A stretch of DNA of 64,000 bases from Candidatus Baldrarchaeota archaeon (GCA_019056805.1 DXJG01000004.1:186001-250000); one strand, 5' to 3'; shown: positions 44,598 through 54,016, counted from the stretch's first letter. Translations and numbers: made by a program. The notes: a model not told the origin generated them from the letters alone.

Positions 44598-44953
44598 CCA
44601 ACACGTTTATGGGGGGTCGTAAGTATAACGATTAACATAGCTAAGCAATATAAACATTTTGTCATCAAAATCTTGGAAAACCCAAACAGATTAAATAGAA
44701 AAATGTAAATTAAATTACAATTTTTGTTAATTTGTTAATATTAACAAATAAGCTGAATATGACTGGCTGTAATATCTCAAAATGCATACGGATTTTTAAC
44801 AAAATGACTCCATAACACTTATATTCCCATTTTGTGAAATTTTTAGTTACATTGAAAGTTTTTAGCATTCTAATAGTCTGAAAATAAGATATTAATAAAT
44901 TTATGAGAAAAAATCAACCACTATACTAGAAATGAGATCAAACATTCTGGTGT
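44598..44953. promoter_or_regulatory. divergent control region with 20-nt palindrome
   Basis: The perfect palindrome ATTTGTTAATATTAACAAAT occupies 44730-44749, midway between the divergent ATPase and 7-TM genes. A partial copy, TTTGTTAAT, directly precedes it. Candidate TATA boxes are TGTTTATATTGC (minus strand, near 44655) and ATAAATTTATG (plus strand, near 44895). No ORF is evident. Confidence 0.5.
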
Positions 44954-44959
44954 TTGCAA

Positions 44960-46306
44960 ATGCTTCTAAGTGTTATGCTATATGGCGTTGCATTTTTGGT
45001 TACATTGGTTCTTTTTGTAAAAGTGTTAAAAACCTATTTTTCATATCGATTTAAAGTAATTCTATCCTATGTATGTTTAATAGGCTTCATGGCAATAATA
45101 ACCTTAATGATGCTACTAAACTTAACATACGAGTTTGATGTTACTATTGGACCGCTGAAAATCGAACTCATAGATTTTATTTTAACTTCTGCAATAATTG
45201 CAGCGACACTTTCATGGTATTTTGCCATAGTTTTAAGCCATAGTTCTGCACTGCCTCAACGTAGCTATTTTATAGTTTTTATTGCAGGAATGGTTTTTAT
45301 GGGAGAATTACTTGAAAAATCCACCATATTCGTGATCAATGCCTTTCTTGAAACAGTTGGAATTCTATTTGTTGTAATAGAAACCTTTAATTATCTACGC
45401 GATGCATACAGGGAGATCATAGACCCTTTTGAAAAAAGATACATCAAATTGTACACCCTTGGTTTTGTCGTAATTTTAAGTTCAGGTTTAATGCCTGTTC
45501 TGGGAGATATTGCTGTAAAATACTACAATTTTCCTCGTGAAGTTTTTGAGCCTGGATGGTCCATCATCTACTCTATAGGGGTACTGCTTATATTCTATGC
45601 AGTTTCCAAGAAACCATTAGTTTTCATTATCAGCAAAGCTTACCCCATATTTCTGGTTTTACTAAATTCTAATGGAACTCCTTGCTTTACGCAGAAATTT
45701 CAACCAATGAGAAGTGATGGCAGGTCTGAATTCTCGGAGATAAATGTATCTGAGATATTTAATTCAGCTAAAGAATTAATAATGAGTGGTAAAAGAACGG
45801 GTTCCATTGATCAAGGTAGAAGAAAAATACTCGTAGGCACATATGAAGGTTTAACGGGGATGCTAGTTACTAATGTTGAGACACGGTATTTAAGAGAAGC
45901 ATTACAAAAAGCTACAAGACTCTTCTGGGAACGTTACCACGACGTTTTACCAACATGGACTGGCGAAACAAGTCAGTTTACTGAATTTAAAAATGATGTT
46001 GAACATTTATTTTCATTATTCACCTTGTTTGATGAAGTTGAAGCCACGATAGATTTAAAAGCCAAGGAATTTGATCCGCTTAGCAAAGACAGTCGAATCC
46101 TAGCACTTTTAACAGATTATACATCCAATGTAGGTGAATGCCCCTATTATTCAGAAAATGTCCCTTCAAAATGCCTCTTAGACCCAACCAGTAGAAGACC
46201 ATGGGATTGCGAAGGGAAAGCCTTCATCAATGGCTTTGTTTGCCAATATATATTAGACTACCTCGAAAAGAAAAAAGTCGATCAAAAGGATAATTTTTCA
46301 AAATAA
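44960..46306 (+). CDS. seven-TM sensor-like protein with cytoplasmic domain
   Basis: About seven hydrophobic helices fill residues 1-235 (MLLSVMLYGVAFLVTLVLFV is the first). A soluble C-terminal domain of about 210 residues follows (NVSEIFNSAKELIMSGK, KILVGTYEGLTGMLVTNVET, FTLFDEVEATIDLKA) and ends with Cys-containing segments (GECPYYSENVPSKCLLD, PWDCEG, GFVCQYI). It resembles a membrane receptor with a longin/roadblock-like or ligand-sensing output domain, but I cannot name the family. The two flanking ATPase paralogs suggest it signals through them. GGTG lies 7 bases before ATG 44960. Confidence 0.75.
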   Translation: MLLSVMLYGVAFLVTLVLFVKVLKTYFSYRFKVILSYVCLIGFMAIITLMMLLNLTYEFDVTIGPLKIELIDFILTSAIIAATLSWYFAIVLSHSSALPQRSYFIVFIAGMVFMGELLEKSTIFVINAFLETVGILFVVIETFNYLRDAYREIIDPFEKRYIKLYTLGFVVILSSGLMPVLGDIAVKYYNFPREVFEPGWSIIYSIGVLLIFYAVSKKPLVFIISKAYPIFLVLLNSNGTPCFTQKFQPMRSDGRSEFSEINVSEIFNSAKELIMSGKRTGSIDQGRRKILVGTYEGLTGMLVTNVETRYLREALQKATRLFWERYHDVLPTWTGETSQFTEFKNDVEHLFSLFTLFDEVEATIDLKAKEFDPLSKDSRILALLTDYTSNVGECPYYSENVPSKCLLDPTSRRPWDCEGKAFINGFVCQYILDYLEKKKVDQKDNFSK

Positions 46307-46477
46307 AGAGACAAAAAATAATGTAGACTTTACCATGAAATATACATTTTCTTGTTGTTACTTAAAACCTTAATTAAAGCAAAAAACAATTTTAACGCAT
46401 ATTTAGCTTTTATTATCTAAAAGCCAACAGTCACTAATTTAAATCTCACAGTAACTGCAAAATACGCTGAATACTTT

Positions 46478-47908
46478 CTACACTACTGGAATGAAGAAAG
46501 TACGTGGATGAGGCACTTTAAAATCGATATTAATATTATGTATTTCTGTTGGCGGATGCACACCGTATCCAAACAGAACATCCTTCTCACTAAAGATTCT
46601 ATAAAAGTATTCAGCCATATCTCTAAGCTTCGCAGAAGAAGCCAAACTTGAGAAACTCAAACCAAAGAGTAGGTCTTTTTCAAACTTTATTCTAGAAGTT
46701 ATCTCCGAAGTTATCATTTCTGTTTGTTCTGGTCCGAACAAAGACTCTAAAAGATCAAAAGATAAAATTACAAGGACATTTTCACCTGTTACATCTTTAA
46801 AGTAATCAATTACCTTGTTAAGGCTTTCTAAAAATTTATCCATAGACCTACTGGCTTTGACTAGCCAGGGAAACTGTCTCTCATTTTTTATTCTTGAAAA
46901 ATCAATAACCCTGCAGTATTTTTCAAAAACTTTCTTACCTAAGAATTTTGAGAAAACATCGTAGACGTATAGTGGATTTATACCTTTACACGGAACAATA
47001 ATTACACCTCTACCTTGAAGAGCAAAGTTCTCAATAGGAGAACCTATCAACTCGAAAGCAAATTCGCATGGAACTTTTCCTAGAGCCTCGATGAGAAAAA
47101 AGCTTCCTCTCCTAATTCCACCGATTATTTCATCTAACTGTTCGTAACTGGAGCTGTAAAGGCCTTTTTCGTAGAATATAGTTCCTTTACCATCATTGAC
47201 GACTGGATGCGGAGGATAACCTTCTTTTTCGTAAGGCCTTAAAACAGGGAAAGGCTCGAAATACTGGAAACGGCCTTCATAAAGTGTGTAGTAGTATATT
47301 GGATTATGTATTTCAACACCTCTAAGCTTTTCTATAATCATTTCCCTAAAAATTCTTCCCTCTATAAGTTTTCTTTTAAGTGTTACAACTCCATCGCAAA
47401 TATAGTCTAAGGCTGTTTTTTCAGCTTTTTCAGTTATAATAATAGTTTTTATATTAATGCTTCTAATCGTATCAACGATCCTAGAACATGTTTCTTCTAC
47501 AGATAATCCCACGACGTTCGCCACTGCATCAATACTATCAACTACAACAATAGGTAATCCAGTAGTTTTTCTGTTTTCGAGAACCGTATAAAGCCCCCTA
47601 AGAAAATCGGGAAGAGAGGAATATCTTATTAGTTGTGGTACCTCCATTTTTTTCGGAATTATGCTTTGAGTTGCATCCACAATGTTTTCAGGAGGTATTT
47701 TATCTCTTATCCAAGGAAACTGTTCATAAATCGAATTAGTATCAACCCTAGTAGAAAAATAAACGCCAGTACCTTTCTTACACTTACTAGCAATGTACTG
47801 TAAGCTGAAAATAGTTTTTCCAGCACCAGGATCACCCTTAATCAGCAAAGCAGTGTTTCCAGAATTTTCAAGGAACTTAACTATCTCTAAAGGAACTGTT
47901 ATATTCAC
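46478..47908 (-). CDS. GvpD/KaiC-like double RecA-fold ATPase, paralog 2
   Basis: Clearly a duplicate of the gene at 43146-44591, being alignable along its whole length. Walker A is KGDPGAGKTIFSLQYIASKC, Walker B LPIVVVDSIDAVANVVG, then TIIITEKAEKTALDYICDG. The C-terminal half again has a degenerate P-loop (LIEALGKVPCEF). Both end in a basic or polar strand (YGVHPPTEIHNIN; HPRTFFIPVV). GGTGATAGAC supports GTG 47908. The paralogs point the same way, flanking the 7-TM gene. Confidence 0.82.
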   Translation of the reverse strand: MNITVPLEIVKFLENSGNTALLIKGDPGAGKTIFSLQYIASKCKKGTGVYFSTRVDTNSIYEQFPWIRDKIPPENIVDATQSIIPKKMEVPQLIRYSSLPDFLRGLYTVLENRKTTGLPIVVVDSIDAVANVVGLSVEETCSRIVDTIRSINIKTIIITEKAEKTALDYICDGVVTLKRKLIEGRIFREMIIEKLRGVEIHNPIYYYTLYEGRFQYFEPFPVLRPYEKEGYPPHPVVNDGKGTIFYEKGLYSSSYEQLDEIIGGIRRGSFFLIEALGKVPCEFAFELIGSPIENFALQGRGVIIVPCKGINPLYVYDVFSKFLGKKVFEKYCRVIDFSRIKNERQFPWLVKASRSMDKFLESLNKVIDYFKDVTGENVLVILSFDLLESLFGPEQTEMITSEITSRIKFEKDLLFGLSFSSLASSAKLRDMAEYFYRIFSEKDVLFGYGVHPPTEIHNINIDFKVPHPRTFFIPVV

Positions 47909-48156
47909 GTCTATCACCGACTTCGTACCTTATTCTTGTAGTAATGGCTATTACAATATATGCACTAATTGAAGTAGTGGTTCTCTTTTGAATATAAGCT
48001 TTACTGTAACAAAAGTAAAAGAGGTTATATTAAAAGAATAAGAAACTGACCACATATAATGTTACATTTAACAAAATTTTTTCAAAAATATCTAACACAA
48101 TTTGAATAAAGGATATATGATAAATATTAGAATATTCCAAAGTAGGGATAAAATTT

Positions 48157-49383
48157 TTAGATAATTTTAATTTTCAAAAACTCTGCTAATCTTTCTAATT
48201 CTTTTTCAAAGTTTCCTGCAACTACGCAAAGATGTCTATTAACAGCTTTCTCAACAAAATCTATGAAAGACCTTCTAAGTTTAAGCTGGACTTGTGTTCT
48301 GCAGAATTCTTCTGAAACAGGAAATCCTTTCACTATTTTCCCAGTTGTAAAGAAAATCTCCTCCAAGTCTGGTGAAAAGTTGGCAACCGTAACTTCTTCT
48401 TTTTCTTTGAAAACCCCAGCAATACTTACGCCATATCCAGTTTCAAAATGACTTCTAATCTCACATTTTGAAACAATGGTAGAAGCAACGGTGCAATGCG
48501 CCAACAAAATTAAATCCTCTTGGAAATCCTCTACATTACCCATAAACACAGCTTTTCCTGAAAGTAAACGTAAAATCTCAAGCATAACCAATGATGAAAG
48601 ATCTCCTTCACAAGCAGAACTTATTCCCTTATCTAAAAGATGTGAAATAGCAAGACATGGAGTTATTTTTGCTTTCACAAGAAATGGAAAGCATCGAATT
48701 GTACAAATATTAGCACCACTTTTCTCCAAATAATCTTGTATGACAGTTAAAACACGTGATGCTCTGGCAATATCCTCAATAGTTATCTCTCTGCAAGGAA
48801 ACTTACTATATTTCTCAACAACTTCTCTGTGATCTCCCATTTTTTCAAAGTCTTTTAAAAAATCTTCAAGATCAACAAAATTTATATTCATTCCAAGTTT
48901 CTTTTCTAAAAACTCTAAATTATACGTCTTTTTTGCCCAATCTTTGGAGGCACAAAATAACATAATTTTTGTTCCTTTAAGCTGTGAAACCACCTCAGAC
49001 ACCAAGGACATATATTTAATTTCTTTTAATGATGAAGGGGATAACCCATGAATTATCTTTACATATTTTCCGTTCTTTTTTAATTTGAATGTAGCATTAA
49101 GAGCAGATGCCAACGAATTTTGCTTTCCATGTGTCAACAAAACGACTCTACTATACTTAGCAACTTCAATTATTAGATCAGAAGTTCCACCCGTTGCCAC
49201 AACCACAAAAATCAACGGATATTTCCCAATTTTTTCTCTTAAATTTCTAATATCATCAATCGAAGTTAGAACAGAAAATACTTCAGAGTAGAATCCTTTA
49301 AGACAATTAGCATATTTAACATGAATTTTTTCTGCCCCTCTTTCTTGGGGAGCTGATGAAACAGTAAGAATTGCAGGTTTCAT
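48157..49383 (-). CDS. L-fucose/arabinose isomerase-like protein
   Basis: An alpha/beta N-terminal part (PLIFVVVATGGTSDLIIEVA, VVLLTHGKQNSLASAL) and a C-terminal domain resembling sugar isomerases of the FucI/AraA group: GISSACEGDLSSLVMLEILR, then LLSGKAVFMGNVEDF, and LAHCTVAS. In that family the Glu-Asp-His set binds Mn. About 408 residues, shorter than FucI (about 590). A SIS isomerase gene lies two genes upstream. The sugar is unknown. SD GAGGTG supports ATG 49383. It lies 34 bases after the helicase stop. Confidence 0.68.
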   Translation of the reverse strand: MKPAILTVSSAPQERGAEKIHVKYANCLKGFYSEVFSVLTSIDDIRNLREKIGKYPLIFVVVATGGTSDLIIEVAKYSRVVLLTHGKQNSLASALNATFKLKKNGKYVKIIHGLSPSSLKEIKYMSLVSEVVSQLKGTKIMLFCASKDWAKKTYNLEFLEKKLGMNINFVDLEDFLKDFEKMGDHREVVEKYSKFPCREITIEDIARASRVLTVIQDYLEKSGANICTIRCFPFLVKAKITPCLAISHLLDKGISSACEGDLSSLVMLEILRLLSGKAVFMGNVEDFQEDLILLAHCTVASTIVSKCEIRSHFETGYGVSIAGVFKEKEEVTVANFSPDLEEIFFTTGKIVKGFPVSEEFCRTQVQLKLRRSFIDFVEKAVNRHLCVVAGNFEKELERLAEFLKIKII

Positions 49384-49417
49384 ACTCCTCACCTCTTTTA
49401 ATCAGATATTTTACCTG

Positions 49418-51289
49418 TTACTTTAGGGATTTTGTAAGTTCCTTTAATTTTGATATTTCGGAAACTTTAACTTTTACCATTGTTTTTTGAATATAGTCTG
49501 GGAGTAAATGAAAATATTTAGAATTACCATACCGTTTATCGCCGCAAACAAAGATTCCTTTGTTTTCTTTTGATCTTATAACTCTTCCAAGGGCTTGTGA
49601 AGCTCTTCTAAAAGCAGGAACAATATAAGCATAAAATCGACCTTTTTCCTTTCCATAAAGTTTAGAATAATAATTCACATAAAGTTTGGTTCTCATAGTT
49701 ATTTTGTCAAAAGGAATACCGACGAGAAAGACTCCTTCTAATTCTTTACCGGGAAAATCAGCACCTTCAGCAAACCTACCAGTCATAGTTGCACAAAGGA
49801 CCCCTGCCTTCTTCGTCCTTCCAACACTCTTAAAGTCATCGAGAATTTTTCTAGCTTCATCACCGCTCATACCTTGTTTCTCCACAAAAAGTTCCTTGTC
49901 GAGATCACAGCAAATATCAGATAAACCCGGAAGTATATCTTCTTGAATTCTATAACTAGCACAGAAAACAGCAACATTAGAATCTATACACTCCAAAAAG
50001 AGGCTAATTGCCTCTAAATACTTATTTAACATTTTTTCTTCAAGTTCTTCTCCCTTAGTGGTTAACTCAATTGGAACTAGTGTTAAGATTTTTGAAGGAT
50101 CAGCAAAAGAAGGCACAACTTTCCCTTCGTAGTGCGTAAGACCTATAGTTTCACTAAAAGCTTTTATAGGTCTCAAAGTTCCAGAACAAAAGATACAAAC
50201 CCTAAATTTGTCCCATTTATCTCTTAATAATTCTTCAGCTCTCATATCCCAAATTTCAAAAACAAACTTTCCATTCTCTCTAAATTTTAGAAAAACAATT
50301 CCATCGATATTTAGAGAGTTTAAAGCTGCAAGCCAAAAATGTCCCAGATGAAATAAAGAAGATCTAGGTGACTTCCCTTCTTTTATCTGTCTAGAATGAA
50401 TAAGACTGCCATATCTAACCAGTAAACTAAGATCTTCAACATTTAAATCCGAAGCTTCTAATACCACCTTGGGTTCAAAAATATCATCTTCCCCGCGAAT
50501 CTTCCTACCTTCCTCCTCCAATATTTTCATTAAATCCTTAAGTTTTATTCTTAAAGCTTCAGCTTTATCAGATTTAAAGCTATCAATTTCGTTTAACGCT
50601 CTTTTAACAGAGCCAATAGTTATTCTATCAGAGTTGATCGTTGAAGCAGCATATTGAAGATTATGAGCCTCATCAACTACAAGAAAAGAGTTTCTAAAAG
50701 ATACTAACCTGTTTATAGTCCAGCCAAGATCACTAATAATATAATTGTAGCTGAGAGAAACAACCTTAGCATATTTTAAAAGTTCTAACTGTAAAAAGTA
50801 GGGGCACATGTCAGTTTCCTTAGCAAATTCGTATATTTCGGAGAAAAGAAGGGGTTGTTTCAATAAAAATCCAACTAAGTGGACGTTATGATAGTAAGGA
50901 CAGTTCTTTCTTTTCTTTTTGCATAAAACTGAAACACCGGTATAATCTTGAATGTTAAGCTCCCTGGCAAGCAGACACATGTCTCTTTTACCTCTAAAGG
51001 ACAAGCCAAAAATTTTAATATTTTTTCGTTCAACAATTTCCTTTAATTCTTCAATAGGCCTATCAGTCTCGTTCCCGGTTCTAACGGCCCAAATGATATG
51101 TCGTCCTTCGTTTAAAACATAGGGTAAAAGAGCAGCAAGAATAACGGGGGTTTTACCAAAACCAGTAGCAGCATGAATACAGACATTAGTCCTCTTTCTA
51201 ACCATTTCTTCAATAAACTCGATAACTTCACTCTGATACTCCCGCAAAGAGTAAGGAAAATATCTAAGATTCACCATAATGGACACCAT
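49418..51289 (-). CDS. XPD/Rad3-family Fe-S DNA helicase
   Basis: An SF2 helicase. The Walker A variant is HAATGFGKTPVILAALLP and the DEAH box is VVDEAHNLQYAA; motif IV/V segments include CSGTLRPIKAF, and motif VI reads ASQALGRVIRSKENKG. Between motifs I and II are Cys residues in RDMCLLARE, VSVLCKKKRKNCPYY and DMCPYFLQ, the 4Fe-4S site of XPD/FancJ/DinG helicases. About 620 residues. The role is DNA repair or recombination. The start is ATG 51289 or ATG 51277; the open frame extends to 51337. Confidence 0.88.
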   Translation of the reverse strand: MVSIMVNLRYFPYSLREYQSEVIEFIEEMVRKRTNVCIHAATGFGKTPVILAALLPYVLNEGRHIIWAVRTGNETDRPIEELKEIVERKNIKIFGLSFRGKRDMCLLARELNIQDYTGVSVLCKKKRKNCPYYHNVHLVGFLLKQPLLFSEIYEFAKETDMCPYFLQLELLKYAKVVSLSYNYIISDLGWTINRLVSFRNSFLVVDEAHNLQYAASTINSDRITIGSVKRALNEIDSFKSDKAEALRIKLKDLMKILEEEGRKIRGEDDIFEPKVVLEASDLNVEDLSLLVRYGSLIHSRQIKEGKSPRSSLFHLGHFWLAALNSLNIDGIVFLKFRENGKFVFEIWDMRAEELLRDKWDKFRVCIFCSGTLRPIKAFSETIGLTHYEGKVVPSFADPSKILTLVPIELTTKGEELEEKMLNKYLEAISLFLECIDSNVAVFCASYRIQEDILPGLSDICCDLDKELFVEKQGMSGDEARKILDDFKSVGRTKKAGVLCATMTGRFAEGADFPGKELEGVFLVGIPFDKITMRTKLYVNYYSKLYGKEKGRFYAYIVPAFRRASQALGRVIRSKENKGIFVCGDKRYGNSKYFHLLPDYIQKTMVKVKVSEISKLKELTKSLK

Positions 51290-51444
51290 ATTAACATAAA
51301 TGAAAAAGCAACATAAACTTCTAAATTTTCCCATCAATTCACTAAATATACTAACTGAAATTAGCTACGAATTCATTCAAGAATAATTCCATTACAGTGA
51401 AGTGGAACGAAAATATAGTTTTAATGTTAAAAGGGAAGAGAACA

Positions 51445-52539
51445 TTAGTCTTCGTAGCCGATTAGTTCTGTAATTAAGTCCTGATATCTGAAACCCTCCA
51501 ATGTAATTTTTCGTTCAATAGCTAAATGTATAGCTAAAAAATGCAAAGGAATAATATTTATTACCGGAACTAAAGCTTCATACACCTCAGGTATCTTAAT
51601 CTGATAATCTGAAAGTTCTCTTAACCCCTTGTTTTCAATATTGCTAACTACATAGGTTAATACGCCAATTTTCTTTAAAACATTTAAAACTTGTATTGCC
51701 CGGTTGAAACTTTTACCTGAATGAGCAAAGACAATTACTGGTGTGTCTTTTTCGATGGGAAACATTTGAACGTGGCAAAATTCCTCGAGTTCAACAGCCT
51801 CGCTATGTATCCAAGCTAACTCTTTCATCTTAGCCATTCCAAAAAGAGCAGAAGCATAACATGGTCCTCCACCAGCCAAATGTACATGTTCACTCACAGA
51901 AAACTTTTCTGCAGCTTCCATATTTTGTCTCATATTTCTGGTGCTCATAACTTCCTTAGCTTTCATCGGTAAAGAGAAAATTTCTTCTTTAAATTTTTCA
52001 AATTCCTCATCTGAAAGAAAGCCATTCTTACCACCTAACCATAATGCTAAAGTGGCGCAAGCTGCCATAGCTGTTGTCGAAGTAGCTGTAGGTGAACCAA
52101 AAGCCTCCTCAACCTTTGTTAAAATCGTGTAATCTGAAATCCTAGCAATAGGCGAAGCACCTTCATTAGTAATTGCTACAACTTGTGCACCATCACCTTT
52201 AGCTTTTCTTACAGCTTCGAGAGTTCTTGCTGTTCTGCCAGATGCTGAAAAAGCAACAACCACAGTTTTTTCTGTACATTTTGTGTATTTAGCAAGTTCT
52301 AAAGACTCCTCAACAAAAACAGTGAAATCGGAAAACGCTCTAAACATGTATTTACCAGCTATCCCCGCAAAGAAGCTATCTCCACAACCAGTAAGTAAAA
52401 CTTGACTTATGTTTCTTTTTAACAATGATTCTGAAATTTCCTCCGAAACGTTCCAGGAGCTTTCAATGGTTTTTTCAAGATATTCAGGTTGCTTAACAAC
52501 AACAGATTTAATTCTTTCAAGAAAATTCGACATCTCCAT
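51445..52539 (-). CDS. SIS-domain sugar isomerase (GlmS-like/AgaS-like)
   Basis: Two SIS domains, as in the isomerase half of GlmS. Repeat 1 is VLLTGCGDSFFAGIAGKYM with AFSASGRTARTLEAVRKAKG and SPTATSTTAMAACATLA. Repeat 2 is VHLAGGGPCYASALFGMAKM with SEAVELEEFCHVQMFPIE and VFAHSGKSFNRAIQVLN. It lacks the glutaminase domain, so it works on a preformed amino sugar or sugar phosphate as isomerase or deaminase. Its promoter is the 26-nt palindrome at 52586. ATG 52539 is preferred to 52605, with AGGAG upstream. Confidence 0.86.
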   Translation of the reverse strand: MEMSNFLERIKSVVVKQPEYLEKTIESSWNVSEEISESLLKRNISQVLLTGCGDSFFAGIAGKYMFRAFSDFTVFVEESLELAKYTKCTEKTVVVAFSASGRTARTLEAVRKAKGDGAQVVAITNEGASPIARISDYTILTKVEEAFGSPTATSTTAMAACATLALWLGGKNGFLSDEEFEKFKEEIFSLPMKAKEVMSTRNMRQNMEAAEKFSVSEHVHLAGGGPCYASALFGMAKMKELAWIHSEAVELEEFCHVQMFPIEKDTPVIVFAHSGKSFNRAIQVLNVLKKIGVLTYVVSNIENKGLRELSDYQIKIPEVYEALVPVINIIPLHFLAIHLAIERKITLEGFRYQDLITELIGYED

Positions 52540-52585
52540 AACATTTCTACTCCTAGTAATCATGTTTATAATATTAGTTTTGCAC

Positions 52586-52611
52586 CTTATATTGTAAAAT
52601 GACAATATAAG
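52586..52611. promoter_or_regulatory. symmetric bidirectional promoter palindrome
   Basis: Perfect 10-bp arms, CTTATATTGT and ACAATATAAG, flank AAAATG. Each arm holds a TATA-like core facing one gene: the SIS gene on the minus strand and the GNAT gene on the plus strand. On the plus side the TATA core lies about 25 bases before GTG 52633, which would give a leaderless GNAT mRNA. Confidence 0.5.
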
Positions 52612-52632
52612 CCTTAAAATGGTGTGTTTCTG

Positions 52633-53184
52633 GTGATCACTTCATCAAAATCTATATGTATAAGGTTATTGAAGAAGGAAGATGCTAATGACCTAGTTAA
52701 GTTATATGAATTAATTGGCTGGAAACTTACAAAGAAACAAGTAATAAAATGGGTAGAATATTCAAGACGTGGCAAATACACTAGAATTTTTGTAGCAGAA
52801 CTTAAGGGAAAAGTCATAGGCAAAATTACACTTGACACAGCATTTCCACCTTACGCGGAGATAGTAAATGTTATTGTACACCCTGATTACCAGAAACTAG
52901 GCATAGGTTCCAAACTAATTAAAGAATGCATTAAAATTGCAACCAACGATGGATACAACATAATTTATTTGATGTGTGACCCGGTAAATAAGAAAATTCA
53001 TCGTTTTTACGCTAAGCTAGGATTTATACCCGGAATTCTTGGAGATCCTAAAGATGCAAGAAGAGATACGTGGCTATACTATTTCTCCGAAGAATCTTTT
53101 GTCCGAAGATTCTTGGAAGATCATCCTTTCTCAGAGTTTCATGTATCTCGAAGAAAGATGAACTTTCACGGATTAACATTTTAA
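52633..53184 (+). CDS. GNAT family N-acetyltransferase
   Basis: A GNAT fold: ICIRLLKKEDANDLVKLYEL at the start, IFVAELKGKVIGKITLD, the acetyl-CoA motif A VNVIVHPDYQKLGIGSKLIKE (in two parts), and YLMCDPVNKKIHRFYAKLGF as motif B. The C-terminal 40 residues (FVRRFLEDHPFSEFHVSRRK) extend past the fold. The substrate is unknown. GTG 52633 fits the bidirectional promoter; GTG 52624 is an upstream alternative. Divergent from the SIS sugar isomerase, so an amino-sugar link is conceivable. Confidence 0.84.
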   Translation: MITSSKSICIRLLKKEDANDLVKLYELIGWKLTKKQVIKWVEYSRRGKYTRIFVAELKGKVIGKITLDTAFPPYAEIVNVIVHPDYQKLGIGSKLIKECIKIATNDGYNIIYLMCDPVNKKIHRFYAKLGFIPGILGDPKDARRDTWLYYFSEESFVRRFLEDHPFSEFHVSRRKMNFHGLTF

Positions 53185-53188
53185 CTCA

Positions 53189-53551
53189 ATGAAATGGATT
53201 GACCCCATTACAGGTGACACTTTAGAGATTCTGATTAAAGGTCGGCCTGGCCAGCCTGAAAGCGGTGGAACTATGCCTAGAATCAGCGGTGTAAGATGCA
53301 AATTAAAAGAAAAGAAATTTAGCTGCTGGATACAGGAAGAAAACAACAAGGTATCTCGCAACATTCTTGGAAAATTTAAATTAAACATTATAAATGAAGG
53401 AAGAAAAGAAATCTCCGTTTACATGAAACCCCTACTTCCAAATGGAGTTGAATTAACCAACGAAGTACCTGTCTATTTCCAAGCATATAATGGTGAACAT
53501 AAAGTATTGACCTTTAAACTAAAATTATTGAAAGTTTTGACATACCATTAG
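53189..53551 (+). CDS. hypothetical protein, 120 aa
   Basis: Not recognised. It starts MKWIDPITGDTLEILIKGRP just 4 bases after the GNAT stop, so it belongs to that operon. The middle is polar (PRISGVRCKLKEKKFSCWIQ) and the end is strand-rich (VPVYFQAYNGEHKVLTFKLK). The composition suggests a small beta protein with two Cys. No signal peptide is seen. Confidence 0.62.
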   Translation: MKWIDPITGDTLEILIKGRPGQPESGGTMPRISGVRCKLKEKKFSCWIQEENNKVSRNILGKFKLNIINEGRKEISVYMKPLLPNGVELTNEVPVYFQAYNGEHKVLTFKLKLLKVLTYH

Positions 53552-53656
53552 AATATTTAACATTTCCCACCATAACCGCTTCACTAATGCTGAAAGTCGA
53601 TGATAATATGGAGATAATCGTATCAGCAGGATTCAAATAATATTTCAAATTTCATT

Positions 53657-54016
53657 TTGATTTCAAAATATAAAATAAATTCTCCTAACACCATTAAGCT
53701 CAAAAAATACATAAACACCCTATTAAAATCAATTCGTGAGGGATTCAGCCTAGTTGTATCAGAAGCCTTATGGAAAGGAGTTCCCGTTGTGGGCAGCCCA
53801 GTCGGAGGAATCCCTCTACAAATAATAGATGGCTTCAACGGTTTTCTCGGAAATAACGTCAAGGAAGCAGCCGAAAAAATAATATATCTACTTAAACACC
53901 CAGAGGAAGCAAAACGCATGGGTCTAAATGGGATTAATCACGTTAAAAGGAACTTCTTAATAACTAGACATCTCAAAGATTACCTAAAACTATTCATCGA
54001 ACTCAAAAACACTTAA
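53657..54016 (+). pseudogene. glycosyltransferase family 4 C-terminal remnant
   Basis: 119 residues matching only the last part of a GT-B glycosyltransferase: REGFSLVVSEALWKGVPVVG with the EX7E donor-site motif, then GSPVGGIPLQIIDGFNGFLG and EAAEKIIYLLKHPEEAKRMG. Relatives such as the trehalose-forming TreT have about 400 residues, so the N-terminal domain and first strands are missing. The initial 30 residues do not match. A decayed or truncated gene is the simplest reading. Confidence 0.7.

Noticed and set aside
43146..47908. Gas vesicle operon
   Set aside because: The ATPases resemble GvpD but no gvpA, gvpN or other structural genes are nearby.
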